From positions 3,054,501 through 3,118,500 of the forward strand of contig NC_135566.1 of NCBI RefSeq assembly GCF_964340395.1: DNA of 64,000 bases. Reading direction: 5' to 3'. The stretch is from Glandiceps talaboti (Eukaryota; Hemichordata; Enteropneusta; Spengelidae). Made by a program: the position numbers and the translations under genes. Below are positions 11,343-57,400 of this stretch, one piece after another (positions within the stretch are counted from its first letter, which is position 1; each line of letters opens with the position of its first letter). A model generated the notes under the pieces. That model was not told the DNA's origin. It searched no databases and worked only from the letters and a program-made list of their open reading frames with translations.

Positions 11343-12679
11343 GAAATAAATATTGAAGACTATTTTGCATTTTGTTTTCAGAACAATGATAAACAGATGG
11401 GGTTTTCCTATAAAGTTACAACACAATTTCAGCATTGATTTGTGTGTATATAATTAGATAATGGCCATAGTTTACTAGTACATTTTTTGTATGTTCATTA
11501 CCGTACATTACCTGTTACTGAGGTGTTGGGCCCTACTATACAAATGTAGTGTGTATATTGTATTGTTTGCCCAAGAGAATTATGATAGTAACCATGCCAC
11601 AAGTCTCTTTTATACATGAAATTGATAAATTCTCATATTTTCATCACCCCAATAAGTGTAACTGCAGCAATATTGTACACACCATGTATTTGTTTACCAA
11701 AATGAAAAATTGGATTCACACAGTCAACAAATTAATTAGAAGCAAATCCCAAAGTTTTGTTGACATCTTGTCGGCATCATCAGGGATGTATTTTTTAGTT
11801 CTTTATTTCTTGCTTACATGTACCTATGTTCCACGGTTTTTGATCTCTCTGATAGAAGTATTAGTCTAAATTACCAAGTCTATCAAGTCTCCAAAAATTT
11901 ATAATGTTTTGACAAATAAGTGTTTCCATATCGACATCAAGGCAGTGCATCAGTAACGTCAAAATAGAATGTGACTAGGAAATAAACTTTTTAAATTTGT
12001 CCCCAGGTACAGTGTATTCACTTTCACAGCAACCTTTGAGTACTCACCTTACAAATCCATTTCAGACAATTTCCAGGCTCTATTTCTCAAACTTAAATTT
12101 AGACATATTATGAACATTCAATAAGTGTGTACAACATGTATGTGTGTGTGTGTGGGGGGGGGGGGAGATTAGCTAACATTTGTATTTAAAATCTCCCTTT
12201 TCCCTTCAAGATAAAATGAATTTGTTCACATTGTGTATAATATTAAAATATATTACTGTGTCAAAAAGTTTTTGTTGATGTAGGTATTGTAAAACCTGAC
12301 TTTCTATTTAAGTGTTCATGTTTGTGAATTTTTTATTCGTTTCAGGTGCATGCATTATACATGTGTCAACAAGAAGAAGCCAATATATAAAATGTGTAAT
12401 ACCATGTAAACAACTAGATGTAGCCGTGTCATTGACCAGAATGATGTATCTATTGTGAAGGTTATGACTACTGTGATGTGAGATTCCTTAACAATCAATA
12501 TAGATTATGAGTCTTACAATAATTTGATAGCAGTCATCAATAGGTTATGGTGTTGTATTGTATTGTTCTCACCTCACAGTCAAAAACTTGAATCAATAAC
12601 AGAACTTACTAGTACTCCTCTACAACTCTAGCTATGTACGTGTCTAAAAACCAAGTTCAGTGACTAAATCGTTGTCAAC
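11343..12679. other. Intergenic DNA upstream of gene 2
   Basis: AT-rich, with a short (TG)n(G)n run at about 12140-12167. A TTCGTTTCAG acceptor-like site at 12336-12345 might open a 5' UTR exon of the WD-repeat gene, but nothing confirms it. No clear TATA box or CpG cluster was seen. Confidence 0.4.
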
Positions 12680-46734
<34,055 letters not shown>

Positions 46735-47200
46735 ACTGAGAACTGTATCATCAACTCAATCAAATCAGGGGATTCTTTCCTCTATCCAGTAATAATAATG
46801 ATATGTAATTTATTTGTATCGTGCCAATGTCCACAGGAAAAACATCATCAAAGATGCTTAATTTGATGTCTGTCACAACAATCATGTAGAACTCAGTATA
46901 ATTATATCACGCACAAAGAACCATGGTGATCATTCATTTAATGTGGTGCCACCTGTTCTGTAGAACAACCTCCTTCTCAAAATCTTCTCAAAATCCATCT
47001 TTCACCGAGCCTGTCAACTTTTTAATCATTTCTTTAAAATACACCTTTGTAGAATAGCTTTGTTGTAACATTGTAGTCTCCATTTAGTAATTTTTATGCA
47101 TATTTGTATCACATATATTTTTTGTAAATGTCTTTGCTCATGTTGACTGTGGATGCTGATGCTATAAAAATAAATTATTATTATTGTTGTTATTATTATT
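46735..47200 (+). repeat. 3' UTR of gene 2 containing a degenerate LINE 3' end
   Basis: About 46930-47060 reads in broken frames as a reverse-transcriptase C-terminus (…WNNLLLK, FHRACQLFNHFFK, like the CR1-type LWN.LP...L..FK), followed by a 3' UTR-like stretch and an AATAAATTATTATTATTG tail at about 47169-47190. A short antisense-type tail (AATAATAATGATATGTAATT) lies at 46788-46807. The gene's own poly(A) site is not clear; AATAAA at 47169 could serve. Confidence 0.45.
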
Positions 47201-48777
47201 TATTATTTATTTGTTATTCAGAAAGAAAAAAAACATACATGCCACTTTAATAAGTATTTTAAGTAAAGGCATATTTGTGAAACTGTTTTAACTTATGAGG
47301 GAAGGTGAATTTGAAGTAGAAGATCTGAGGGAAGTCACTCAATTCAATCTCAAGTCTGCGTTACTATAACATTTCACTTATCCTACAAAGGTACTGAGAA
47401 AGCAGAAATATCAAAGAAATGTTCTCGAGTTTAAGAATCACAGTAATTATAGAGAGGGGGGGGGGGGGGGGTTACAGTCAAATTTGCATGGATTGCCATA
47501 CCTTGAACCCAAATTTTGGCATGGAACCCTCAGTAAAATGACTGAGGGAAACCACCCTTAACAAAATGGATATTACATATAAACAATATATTTTATATCA
47601 CAAAATAGAACAGCTCATAGACAACAAAACCTAAACAGTTGAGACTTTTACAGATATATTATTTGAATGAAACATTGCATTTGCCTGAAAGGTTACTTTG
47701 GCCTTTCCTGCTAAAATGACACCTTCTGCATGTAACACACACATTCTAAATAGATGAAATGATTCATAGTTAATTTTAGGCTTTGAACAATGACTTTGGT
47801 TGTGTTACTTTTTAGTTTGTTTCTATTCATAGTAATGAGTGCACACCGTTCTAATCAGCCAATGAATTGCTAGTTGCATCATGAGAGTTTTGTAGTATTT
47901 TTATCTACAAACGGCAAGAACCATAGATCTGACAGTTAACGTGTGTGTGCATGGTAATATCTCAACTGCAATAGTAACAACTATTGAAGCATCAAGGAAT
48001 ATTTATATATAACTTTCGTTTTAGCTTATCTAAAACGCACAGTTGTACATTATTCTGAAAGTCAACACTATAAGAAATTCTTAGTCAATCTCACAAAGCC
48101 TAAGAAACAAACTTGTTTATTTGTTTATCTTTTTCAGATGAACAAATAGTCACTGTCATCTCATTTTATGTTTACCATTCAACAATCTATGACATTAAGG
48201 ACGATACTTCGTAAGACATCAGGGACAAACTGAATGTTCAGATAATCAAATAATTCAGATAACCAAATAGTTCAGACATTAATATCAAGGTTATTAATTG
48301 CCAATTCTTTGTTTTCCCCAAGCAATATAAGAGAGACACTTATCGTTTCATCACTTGTTACTAAGAATATCTCAAATTTGATAATCAATGTAGATAAATT
48401 TTGTGCCAAATGTTGTTACTACATTTGCCAAAAATGTTATATAATGTACTTACTAGTATAAAAATGAATCATTTTGACTGTTTTCAATATTGCCATTTTA
48501 CATGACTTCCTACATTGATATGTATCACAGATGTTCATTTGAACCATGATATTACAATAGTATACTAAATAATGACATTGACACTCACACTTCCAGTGGA
48601 GTCAGGAACACAATATATTGCCAAATGTGAACAGTTATCAAAACTTTGACATAATACTTTGTTCATAATTTCTAGTCCGTTGTATCAAAATGGCATACAA
48701 GTGCTTATAAGAGTAATTTATGCATGTGTTTACCAGCTTGAATGACCGTACTCACCTCCTTGACACAGGTAGGTGAC

Positions 48778-48920
48778 TGGACAGACAGACTGACAGATGG
48801 ACAGGAAAATATATATTGGTCTACGTGGTAATGCAGATTTGAAAGAGCATGACAGTTTTGAAATCTTCAGACAGACGGACAGATGGACAGACACAGACAG
48901 ACAGACAGACAATACAGACA

Positions 48921-48957
<37 letters not shown>

Positions 48958-48958
48958 T
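48778..48958. repeat. (CAGA)n microsatellite, interrupted
   Basis: Two blocks of GACAGACAGA repeats flank about 60 bases of unique sequence. ORFs here on both strands are repeat artefacts. Confidence 0.95.
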
Positions 48959-49944
48959 AGTGCAGCAAGACATGACAATGTAACACATGGCTGATTCAGT
49001 GCAAATAGTCCTGACATTTAAACTAAACATGACATATATTAATCTGTAAATAGTTGTCTGTCTTCCAATAACAAGTTAGCAATGGCTTTATACTCCATGA
49101 CAGTCTACTTAATATCTAATGCCAAACTAGATCAATTTTCCGTCCATCAATAATTTGTTACTGTTATGTATTTATTGCCAAAATAAGTCAATTTATATAA
49201 TATATTCTATCATTAATTGTTGATGTTATGAACTTACTGATTTGTATTACAAATTAGAGCTAAATTTTCAAATTTTCATTACTACATTAATGAAATTCTC
49301 ACATTGAATAATTAGTTATTGTGTGCTGTACCTCAATTAGTATCTACTGCATCAGGAAATCATAGTGTTGGAACTCACTTTTTTATAAATGCTGAAGAGA
49401 ACTATGAGTAAAATGTTGTACTTTCTTTCCCAAACTCTGACTGCACAACACTAGAAATATTTTCACAGTTGTATGTAAATTGTCTTGTAAATATTGAATA
49501 TAAAGTGTTTTAATGAACTAGTTTATATATATATAAATGAACTATTACATTATATATAGTACTTCCTGTTTGTCTCTGTAAAGTAAAACAGGGTTGTTTT
49601 GGAATGAATTTTTGTTAGATGTGTCACATACATTCAATTGGTTTTATTCAGAGTTTCATATACTTAGTCTGTAGATGTATCACAGACAAGTATTATATAT
49701 ACTTGATATAGTAAGCACTCAATTCTATGTAAAGTGTCAAAGTGACATTTGAATTTCTGTTGTCAAGGTACAAAGATCAAATAAAAATATATTTGTATAT
49801 AAAGGAGAATTCTGTTACTGTGTTTACAATTTTATTAAAGAGATTAGTGAGAGTGTGTTTGTGCTGTTCCCTCCAGGGTGTATGGTTAATCAATCTTATT
49901 GTCACTGGCTGTTTCTTAAACTGTAAGATATATCATGTCATATT

Positions 49945-50022
49945 CTGCCCTCACTGGCCTCCTCTTGGGGGTTGACTGATGTGTGAGGGCGCCCTGTCAT
50001 GGCATACCTTACAGTTTAATTG
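49945..50022 (-). repeat. Dispersed repeat E, copy 2 (reverse orientation)
   Basis: In reverse complement this reads AAACTGTAAGGTATGCCATG, then GGGCGCCCTCACAC and CAGTCAACCCCC, matching 41935-42025. Confidence 0.65.
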
Positions 50023-50346
50023 TTTCTTTGATTTATATTATCTAACATTCAACTAAACTCACCTTATTAATGGTGAGTGAACCAGAACAATTTACAACAC
50101 TCGAAGCAGTTGTCTAGAGATGTCTCTGATCAGAACATTATTTTACCCGCAGTGTAGACAATTAAAACTGTTAAAGGTGCCAAAGTCTTCTCTTACATGT
50201 ATCACACTATCAACTAACTTACTCATACATTGACACAAAACAACAGTGCTTGCCTCTGATGTAGGCTCACTCCATGTTCATATCAGTTTGTTTACGTCTG
50301 TTAAAAGTTAGTTTACTATATCATCCTATACCTCTTATACATGTAG

Positions 50347-50562
50347 ATGACTTCAGTAATCAATAACCTATACTTTAGTGTTGTACTTTGTTTTGCACTT
50401 AGTGTGGGAATCATATTATTACAGGGTTCAATTAATATGCATGGACACAAGTATTGTAACGAAGGTGTTATAAAGGGGTCTAAGGAACAAACAGATAGAG
50501 AAGAAAGAGAGAAGAGAGAGGATGGAATAGAACCTTTCATTTCTCCATTGGATTTTTTGTAA
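50347..50562 (+). CDS. Candidate small gene: 71-residue protein with one membrane segment
   Basis: An ATG follows an acceptor-like TACATGTAG directly, and the frame ends in TAA at 50560-50562; AATAAA follows at 50638-50643, 76 bases on. The protein starts with a short polar leader and a hydrophobic stretch (YFSVVLCFALSVGIILL, about residues 9-25), then HGHKYCNEGVIKGS, a strongly charged helix (EQTDREEREKREDG) and a hydrophobic end (FISPLDFL). The layout is that of a single-pass small integral membrane or mitochondrial assembly protein, or of a terminal exon with an unseen 5' exon. The start context is weak, and I recognise no family. Chance ORFs of this length are common here, but the organised composition and nearby poly(A) signal favour it. 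Confidence 0.35.
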   Translation: MTSVINNLYFSVVLCFALSVGIILLQGSINMHGHKYCNEGVIKGSKEQTDREEREKREDGIEPFISPLDFL

Positions 50563-50637
50563 TAAGTATTTGGTGCTCAAACAAACAAGTAATTATATAA
50601 ACTAGAGTATATAGTGAACAATATAGATATACAGATA

Positions 50638-50643
50638 AATAAA
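50638..50643 (+). terminator. AATAAA poly(A) signal after the small ORF
   Basis: Canonical hexamer 76 bases past the stop of the 50347 ORF, just upstream of a (TA)n run. It may be coincidental in AT-rich DNA. Confidence 0.3.
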
Positions 50644-50650
50644 CACACAA

Positions 50651-50654
<4 letters not shown>

Positions 50655-50698
<44 letters not shown>

Positions 50699-50775
50699 TT
50701 GGTAGTACTGGAACTCTTTCTTGGTTGTAACTCGGAGTTTCACGCATGGCGCGATCATCAGACAACTCTCGTAGT

Positions 50776-50821
<46 letters not shown>

Positions 50822-51035
50822 TACATTAGTATAAACTCATTGATGGCTATCTACATGTATATACGGCTATACAGCACACACACACACACATATATATGTG
50901 TGTGTGTGTGTGTGTAACTCGGAGTTTCACGCATAGTGCGATCATCAGACAACGTTGTCTGATGATCACACTATGCGTGAAACTCTGAGTTACAACCAAG
51001 AAAGAGTTCCAGAACTATCAAAACTATTGTGCTCT
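50655..51035. mobile_element. Nested inverted repeat element with (TA)n and (TG)n cores
   Basis: A segment containing TTCTTGGTTGTAACTCGGAG and TTTCACGCAT..GCGATCATCA occurs three times: forward at about 50694-50766, forward and shorter at 50913-50953, and reversed at 50954-51035. The last two form a 41-bp-arm palindrome centred on AACGTT (50951-50956). (TA)n microsatellites at 50655-50694 and 50780-50819 and a CA/TG run at 50879-50912 lie between the copies. It resembles a satellite-linked MITE or Helitron-type element. Confidence 0.7.
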
Positions 51036-51202
51036 GCCACTGCTGTATAGAGCACTGTCTTAATAGCAGATTGATACTCACCGAGTATATATATACTCAC
51101 CATACAAACATCATGGATATACATGTATAAAGATATTGCTATCCATGAATTTCAAATGATCTTTTCTTTACCAATGCATTTTTTTGTGTGTTTATTTTTT
51201 TA

Positions 51203-51206
51203 TCTG

Positions 51207-51263
<57 letters not shown>

Positions 51264-51297
51264 TCTTTTGTTTGTTTTGTTTGTTTGTTTGTTTGTA
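51203..51297. repeat. (TCTA)n then (GTTT)n microsatellite
   Basis: It ends about 100 bases before the SART3 start codon, so it lies in or next to the promoter. Confidence 0.95.
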
Positions 51298-51393
51298 ACA
51301 CTGTTCCTGGGCCCCTGTGATACCATGCACACGAAGTTCGTTGACCCGTGAAACTTACCTGGGTATTCCCAAGCCTCGTTTTCGGAGCACGTT

Positions 51394-51405
51394 CAAGATG
51401 GCGGC
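51394..51405 (+). promoter_or_regulatory. YY1-type motif over the SART3 start codon
   Basis: CAAGATGGCGGC is an exact match to the known YY1 core (AANATGGCGGC) that commonly overlaps the initiator ATG of housekeeping genes. The flanking 100 bases are CpG-richer than the rest of the window, with no TATA box. The + strand A at -3 and G at +4 also give a strong start context. Confidence 0.5.
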
Positions 51406-54333
51406 GCCAACGGAGGCTGAACGGCAGAGTGGCGAATTTGAAGATAATGTAGAAATGGAAGAGGAGGAATCTGAATCGAGTAGTAGTGACGACAGTGAAG
51501 CAGATGTTGATGAGAAGGCCATAGCTGAGTTAGAGACACGGGTAGGGGTTATTTGATATATATTAACCCGTGTAAAGTGTTGGGATAAACGACACAGAAT
51601 GATAACAAACACTTTTCTCAATGCAAGTCTGGGATAGCAGTAACACACGTGTGTTAACTCCTTGTTTTGGTCGTTACGTCAGTGTTACAAAACGGACATT
51701 AATACAGCTATTATATGGCAGATACTCATAGTGTCCATTGAAGACAACTTATGTATGCATAAACTGAAAAAAAATGCGAAAGCGAAAATAATTTTGTTTT
51801 CAAATTCCTATGCTATGGAGGTATCTCCCCTTTAAGTTATACCCCAGACGTGATATAGTATGTAAAGTACCTAGTATCATTGGTTCCCCAGTGGTGACTT
51901 TGATATATCAAACATTTCATTTTTTTTTAGGTTTCAGCTAGTCCATACCAATATGAGTTACATGTACAACTTATCAATCTCCTGAGAAAGGAAGGTGAAT
52001 TAGAGAAATTACATCAAGCCAGAGAACGAATGCATCAACTCTTCCCACTGAGTGAAGGTAAGACACTGTGGTCAAAATTCAGAGTACAGCTTAATACTGG
52101 ATATTTGTATAGGAGGGAGACAATACACTTTCTCTCTTTTCCAGTTCTAAAATCCAGAACCAGTATACCTGTACCTGTATATTTGCCTACATTTTGGTTT
52201 TAGAACCTAGATATCTCTGGAAGAAGGATTGGGGAAAGAATTTTGTAATTTATATAGATTTCCATACTTTCATTATAATTGTATTTGGGAAACAACTGTG
52301 AAGTATGTAGGGAATGCAGGTAGGTTTTACCTACTAATACTTACCACCCTTTACAAAGACAAGTTGGTTGGCACGCCAGTAATATACCTGGGGAACTCCC
52401 CTTTGCAACACTCTGCCCTAAGGTGATTTGAATCAGCAATGTTTTAAGCAGAATTAATTCAGATGAATTGATTCAAAATCACTTTCTAACCCTCCCACTT
52501 TGTTGAAATGTATATCTATGATAGTTTATTTCTGGTGAACGACTATTTGTCATAATCATATTTCAGTGAGACCTGTCTTCACTATAATATTACAGCTATG
52601 AAATAATGTACCTATTGTCATTGTAGATTTTCCTTAATTATCATCCAGAATTCTAGAAATGTTTTCAGTTAACATTGATATATTTGTGATTTTCTTAGAG
52701 TTATGGCTCCAGTGGCTACAGGATGAAATACGTATTGGTTCAGAAGATGATAGAGAAGAGATTACAACACTATTTGAGAGAGCTATTGGGGACTATATGT
52801 GTAAGTGTTGGTTTAATCTTCATGTATGCAGACTTTAGAATAGTGTGTAGTTAGTTTGCCTAGTTATCTTTTCTGGAAAAAAGTGTGGGCCATCTCAAGA
52901 CAAGTCATACGCCTGATGCATACCCTATGTAAAGTAGTATGGTCCATCTCAAGACAAGTCATACTTCTGATTCATACCCTATGTAAAATAGTATGGTCCA
53001 TCTCAAGACAAGTCATACACCTGATGTATACCCTATGTAAAATAGTATGGTCCATCTCAAGACAAGTCATACACCTGATGTATACCCTATGTAAAGTAGT
53101 ATGGTCCATGTCATGACAAGTCATACACCTGATCCAATCCTTTTTGTGAAAATAACATAGTCCAGGTTATAGAGGGGGCAGAGAAATCACACACCTGATC
53201 CTTGATCCTTTCTTACCCATTGTGAAAATAGTATAGTATGGGTCATTGGGGTCAGACAAGTCAATACAACTGATTCTTGACTCCTCCTAAATATTAAATG
53301 AAAAAAGGCATCTCACTTTTCAAGGTTCTAAAATTCAACTTAAAGTTGAATTGTGGGTTTTTCATATACATAGAGAGAAATAAGGCTTATGAAGTCCCAT
53401 CCCAATCAGACTGAAGGAAGTACCATGTCTGTGAAGATTCTTGTAGTTTTCACCCATTAATTCTTGTTTTGTTTTCAATCTCCATTAGCTGTTGGTGTAA
53501 TATTGGAATATGTGCAGTATTCTATTGGTGGTATGGGCGCTACAGATGGGATATCCAAAGTGAGAGATGTTTTTGAGACAGCTATTACTACTGTAGGTCT
53601 TCATGTTACTAAAGGTGTGGCTATTTGGGAAGCATACAGAGAATTTGAAAGTGCTCTCTTGCAGACCCTCCAGGTATGTTTATTTCAATGAAATACATTT
53701 GTGCAGTCTTGCATATGTACAGCTACAAAAATGTAGTACTACTACTAGTAGTAAAACCACTATGTACCAGTAAACTCAGTTACTCTTGATGTTGCCGTTG
53801 TTTGCTGAATTAAAGGAACAGTCAAGTACACAAATTTGTAAAACTGGTGTTTAAATATTCACCAATGCAGTCTTTACATTCAAGGCCCTACATCTGCAAA
53901 AAATTGTGTACTAATAGAAATTATCATTGGAAAAGAAGACAGTGTTGATCTTTGTTTGTACAACTTTATCAGCAATTTGATATGTTATGATAAAGTAAAT
54001 TCATTTCATCAATTCACTTAGCTAGGATAAAATCATCATCATAAAACCACACCCTCTTTTACGGCACTGTCGCAAAAGAAATATCAGCTCAGATTTGTGA
54101 GAATAGGGTAAGATATACAGGCATGCACACTACCACAGCTATATATTTAGATTTGTTTGTTGCAGTAAAGTTAATGCCAAATATACAATATTTTGTTTAC
54201 AGCCAGGCATTGGTGCCATTGTTACAGAAGACAAACAGAAAGAGATAGACAAGCAAATGAAAAGAGTTGCAAATTTATTTAAAAGACAGTTGTCCATTCC
54301 AATGATGGGTAAGATGTTTATTATCAACTTGCA

Positions 54334-54400
<67 letters not shown>

Positions 54401-57400
54401 CGTGTGCATGTGCATGTACATGTATGTGTGAATAGATTTGTCAGTGTCTACATCTGAAGGTGCCCAATTCTGTTCTTATGTGGCTTGTTTGTGTTTATGT
54501 ATGTTTTTGTAGAACTCTATGTACTGATATAAGTAAGCACCTCGTAATGTGTATGCAAAGTGGAACATGTGGTCATTCATAGTATTTGTAAGGGGTAAGT
54601 CTGAAACATTAAATAAACAAATTGAATTCATTCACTGACACGTTGGGAACCACCGGCAAGATCTTGTTCTTTCTATCATTCAAACTCTTCTTATGAGGTC
54701 TGTCTTCCCTGTGTATCAGTGTACATACTCTGTAGTTGAACTGATCTCAACTTATACTGGTCATCTTACATAATACTATTCATCTGATGTTTTAGATATG
54801 GAAACAACATATCAAGAGTTCCAGGAATGGTCAGTAGAACCAGTACCAGACCATATCAAGATTGCATATAAAAAGGCACTTGATAAACTAGAGAAGAGAA
54901 AACCATTTGAGGAATCACTTGTAAGTAGAACCATAGCCCCTCCACCCACGACCGGATATAATATACCTTATCCACTGTTATTGGATACTATCTAGTAACC
55001 AGATATGCGATGTTGGATAATATCTGTATTTGGAATGCCACATACTGCTTATCCACTGTGATCTTAGAAAGGTATTTTTACAGAACAACTCAAATATTTT
55101 TCTTGTAAGCTGTATTCAGTAAACTCAGGCAGAACAGTCTTTTCTGAAATCATAGCCAACTATATAGTCTATTACACCGTAAAACTGAATCACTTGCTGT
55201 TTTTTAAAGTCACAAGATGTACTTGATTAATTTTTGTAACACCAGTTTTGTTACAGTGCTATTTTCACTAATTATATTTCTCAGTTGAGTGCTGTCCCAC
55301 CCAGATTACAAGAATACCAGTCATATATTGACTATGAGAAGTCAGATGGAGATCCAGCTAGAATACAGTGTATTTATGAAAGATGTCTTCAAGAAAATTG
55401 CCTTGTGCCTGACTTATGGAAACAATACACCAAATACTTAGTAAGTAGAAGTTTGTATACACATTTTATATTAAAGCCCCAGTAGAAGTAGAACACCAAG
55501 TGTTGCTATTTTCACATAATTGTGGTCTTATTTTTTTATTTATTTAAGTTGCACTTTCTGAAGCGTGTAAGATCACAAAGCTACTATTTGTTGAGATATA
55601 TTGTAATTGTTTGTGCCTTTTTCACAACTGTTTACACATGAACATCAAGATAGTGTACACAATACCATCAGTAGTAGAGAGGTACCGGTAATTCAGCAAC
55701 CACACAGACAGAGACAGATTCCAATCAATATCAGTGTTCTTCCTAAGGTTTTGGAATCTCTGTGATGGGGTGTCGGGTAGAGTAATCAGGTGAAATTTGA
55801 ATCGATTTCTGTAATTGTTGCGGCAGCCTGAGCAAAACATCTGGGAAACTCAGTTAGATTACTTATTTAGTGTCCTTGGTAAAAAAAATACTGTATACCA
55901 TGACTAACTTATTGATAGAGTAGGTATGGTGTCATGTTATATTCAACCCTACAGAACTACAATGCTGTATTCTATAAATATTAAATCTCTATAAATTATT
56001 GTTTGTATTTGTATTTGTAGGACAGTCAGTTAAAGATTGGTGGAGTGTCACTGGCAGCACATAAAAGAGCTGTAAGGAATTGTCCCTGGTCAGTTTATTT
56101 ATGGCTGGATTATCTCTTAGCATTAGAGAGGTACAAAGAACCCCATGATAAGGTCAAAGGTAAGAGCCCTATGATAAGGTCAAAGGTAAGAACCTCATGA
56201 TAAGGTCAAAGGTAAGAATCACTTGATAAGGTCAAAGGTAAGAACCACATGATAAGGTCAAAGGTAAGAACCTCATGATAAGGTCAAAGGTAAGAACCCC
56301 ATGATAAGGTCAAAGGTAAGAACCTCATGATAAGGTCAAAGGTAAGAACCTCATGATAAGGTCAAAGGTAAGAACCTCATGATAAGGTCAAAGGTAAGAA
56401 CCTCATGATAAGGTCAAAGGTAAGATCAACAAAAAGAATTTGAAATGTCTGATACTTTGAGATGAATCTAGCAATCAGAAGGACATTGACATTGCTAGAC
56501 AATGCCTCACCACCACATACAGAAAACAATACATTGTTTATTAATGGTGTACTCACTGGCAGCAAGCAGTGTGGCTTGAATAGAGTCTAGAGTGATATCA
56601 GTCTACCAGGTAGTGAACTGATCAGATATACATACATGTATTCATATTGACTTGTTGTCAAGTGAATCTTGCTCATACTTTCCTGTTCCTGGTTTCAGTA
56701 AATCTTGTTTCTGTGAGCACCTAGGAAGGGAAACAGTGTTCATAGAAACCTAACTTTTTCATATTTTGATAATATATATATGAAAAATACAGGTTTGAAT
56801 TTTGCAACTTAAAAACTGTATCATCTGCCAAATAAATGACTCATATAGCTTTTTTATTTTGTTTTTAAAAATATTTAGAAGCATTTGAGAAAGCAATAAA
56901 CTCTGGTATTTCCCAAGCAACTGAGTATTTCCAACTGTGGCAGTCATATATCGATAGTTTGAGAAGGCGAATAGATTGGCAATCAGGTAGGTTCAATCAA
57001 GAGCTACAGTATATTGTGGAATGACATGAGATGAGCACTTAATAAAACAACTTTCAAAATATATACTAATGGATTTCCTGACTGTAAACCACCCAAACAT
57101 ATATGGTGTCAATAAAGCTTTCTAATCAAGCAATAAATCACCACACACCCCCAAAAAAGTATACATTTTCTGAAAGCTCTTGACCTAGTGATGATAAACC
57201 ACTGTATCCGTTTTATTTTCTGAATTTCTTGTATGTAAAGACCAATGGTCTGTTATTATACAGAATAAAATTCATACATTCATAGAAGAACTTTAATACA
57301 TGCATGGTATTGATTACAGTATTGATATATTGAAAGCATTCAAAGTATAAAAGTACGTATTGTACTAGTATGACTGTACTATGTAGGTGACCAATATGTC

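Larger units (their letters stand above)
47201..50346. other. Intergenic DNA between gene 2 and the 50.3 kb ORF
   Basis: Contents: a G run at 47455-47471, a (CAGA)n/(CTGT)n-type microsatellite at 48778-48958, an (AT)-rich stretch at about 49520-49560, and repeat E (reverse copy) at about 49945-50022. Otherwise AT-rich and without recognisable genes. Confidence 0.5.

Noticed and set aside
11549-11869. 106-codon ORF in the intergenic region
   Set aside because: Composition typical of random AT-rich DNA (C/Y/I/F-rich), and no promoter, poly(A) or splice support.
52856-53116. 86-codon ORF made of repeated ISRQVIHLMYTLCKIVWS units
   Set aside because: It is the translation of a 54-bp intronic tandem repeat, whose length keeps one frame open; no start, splice or conservation evidence.
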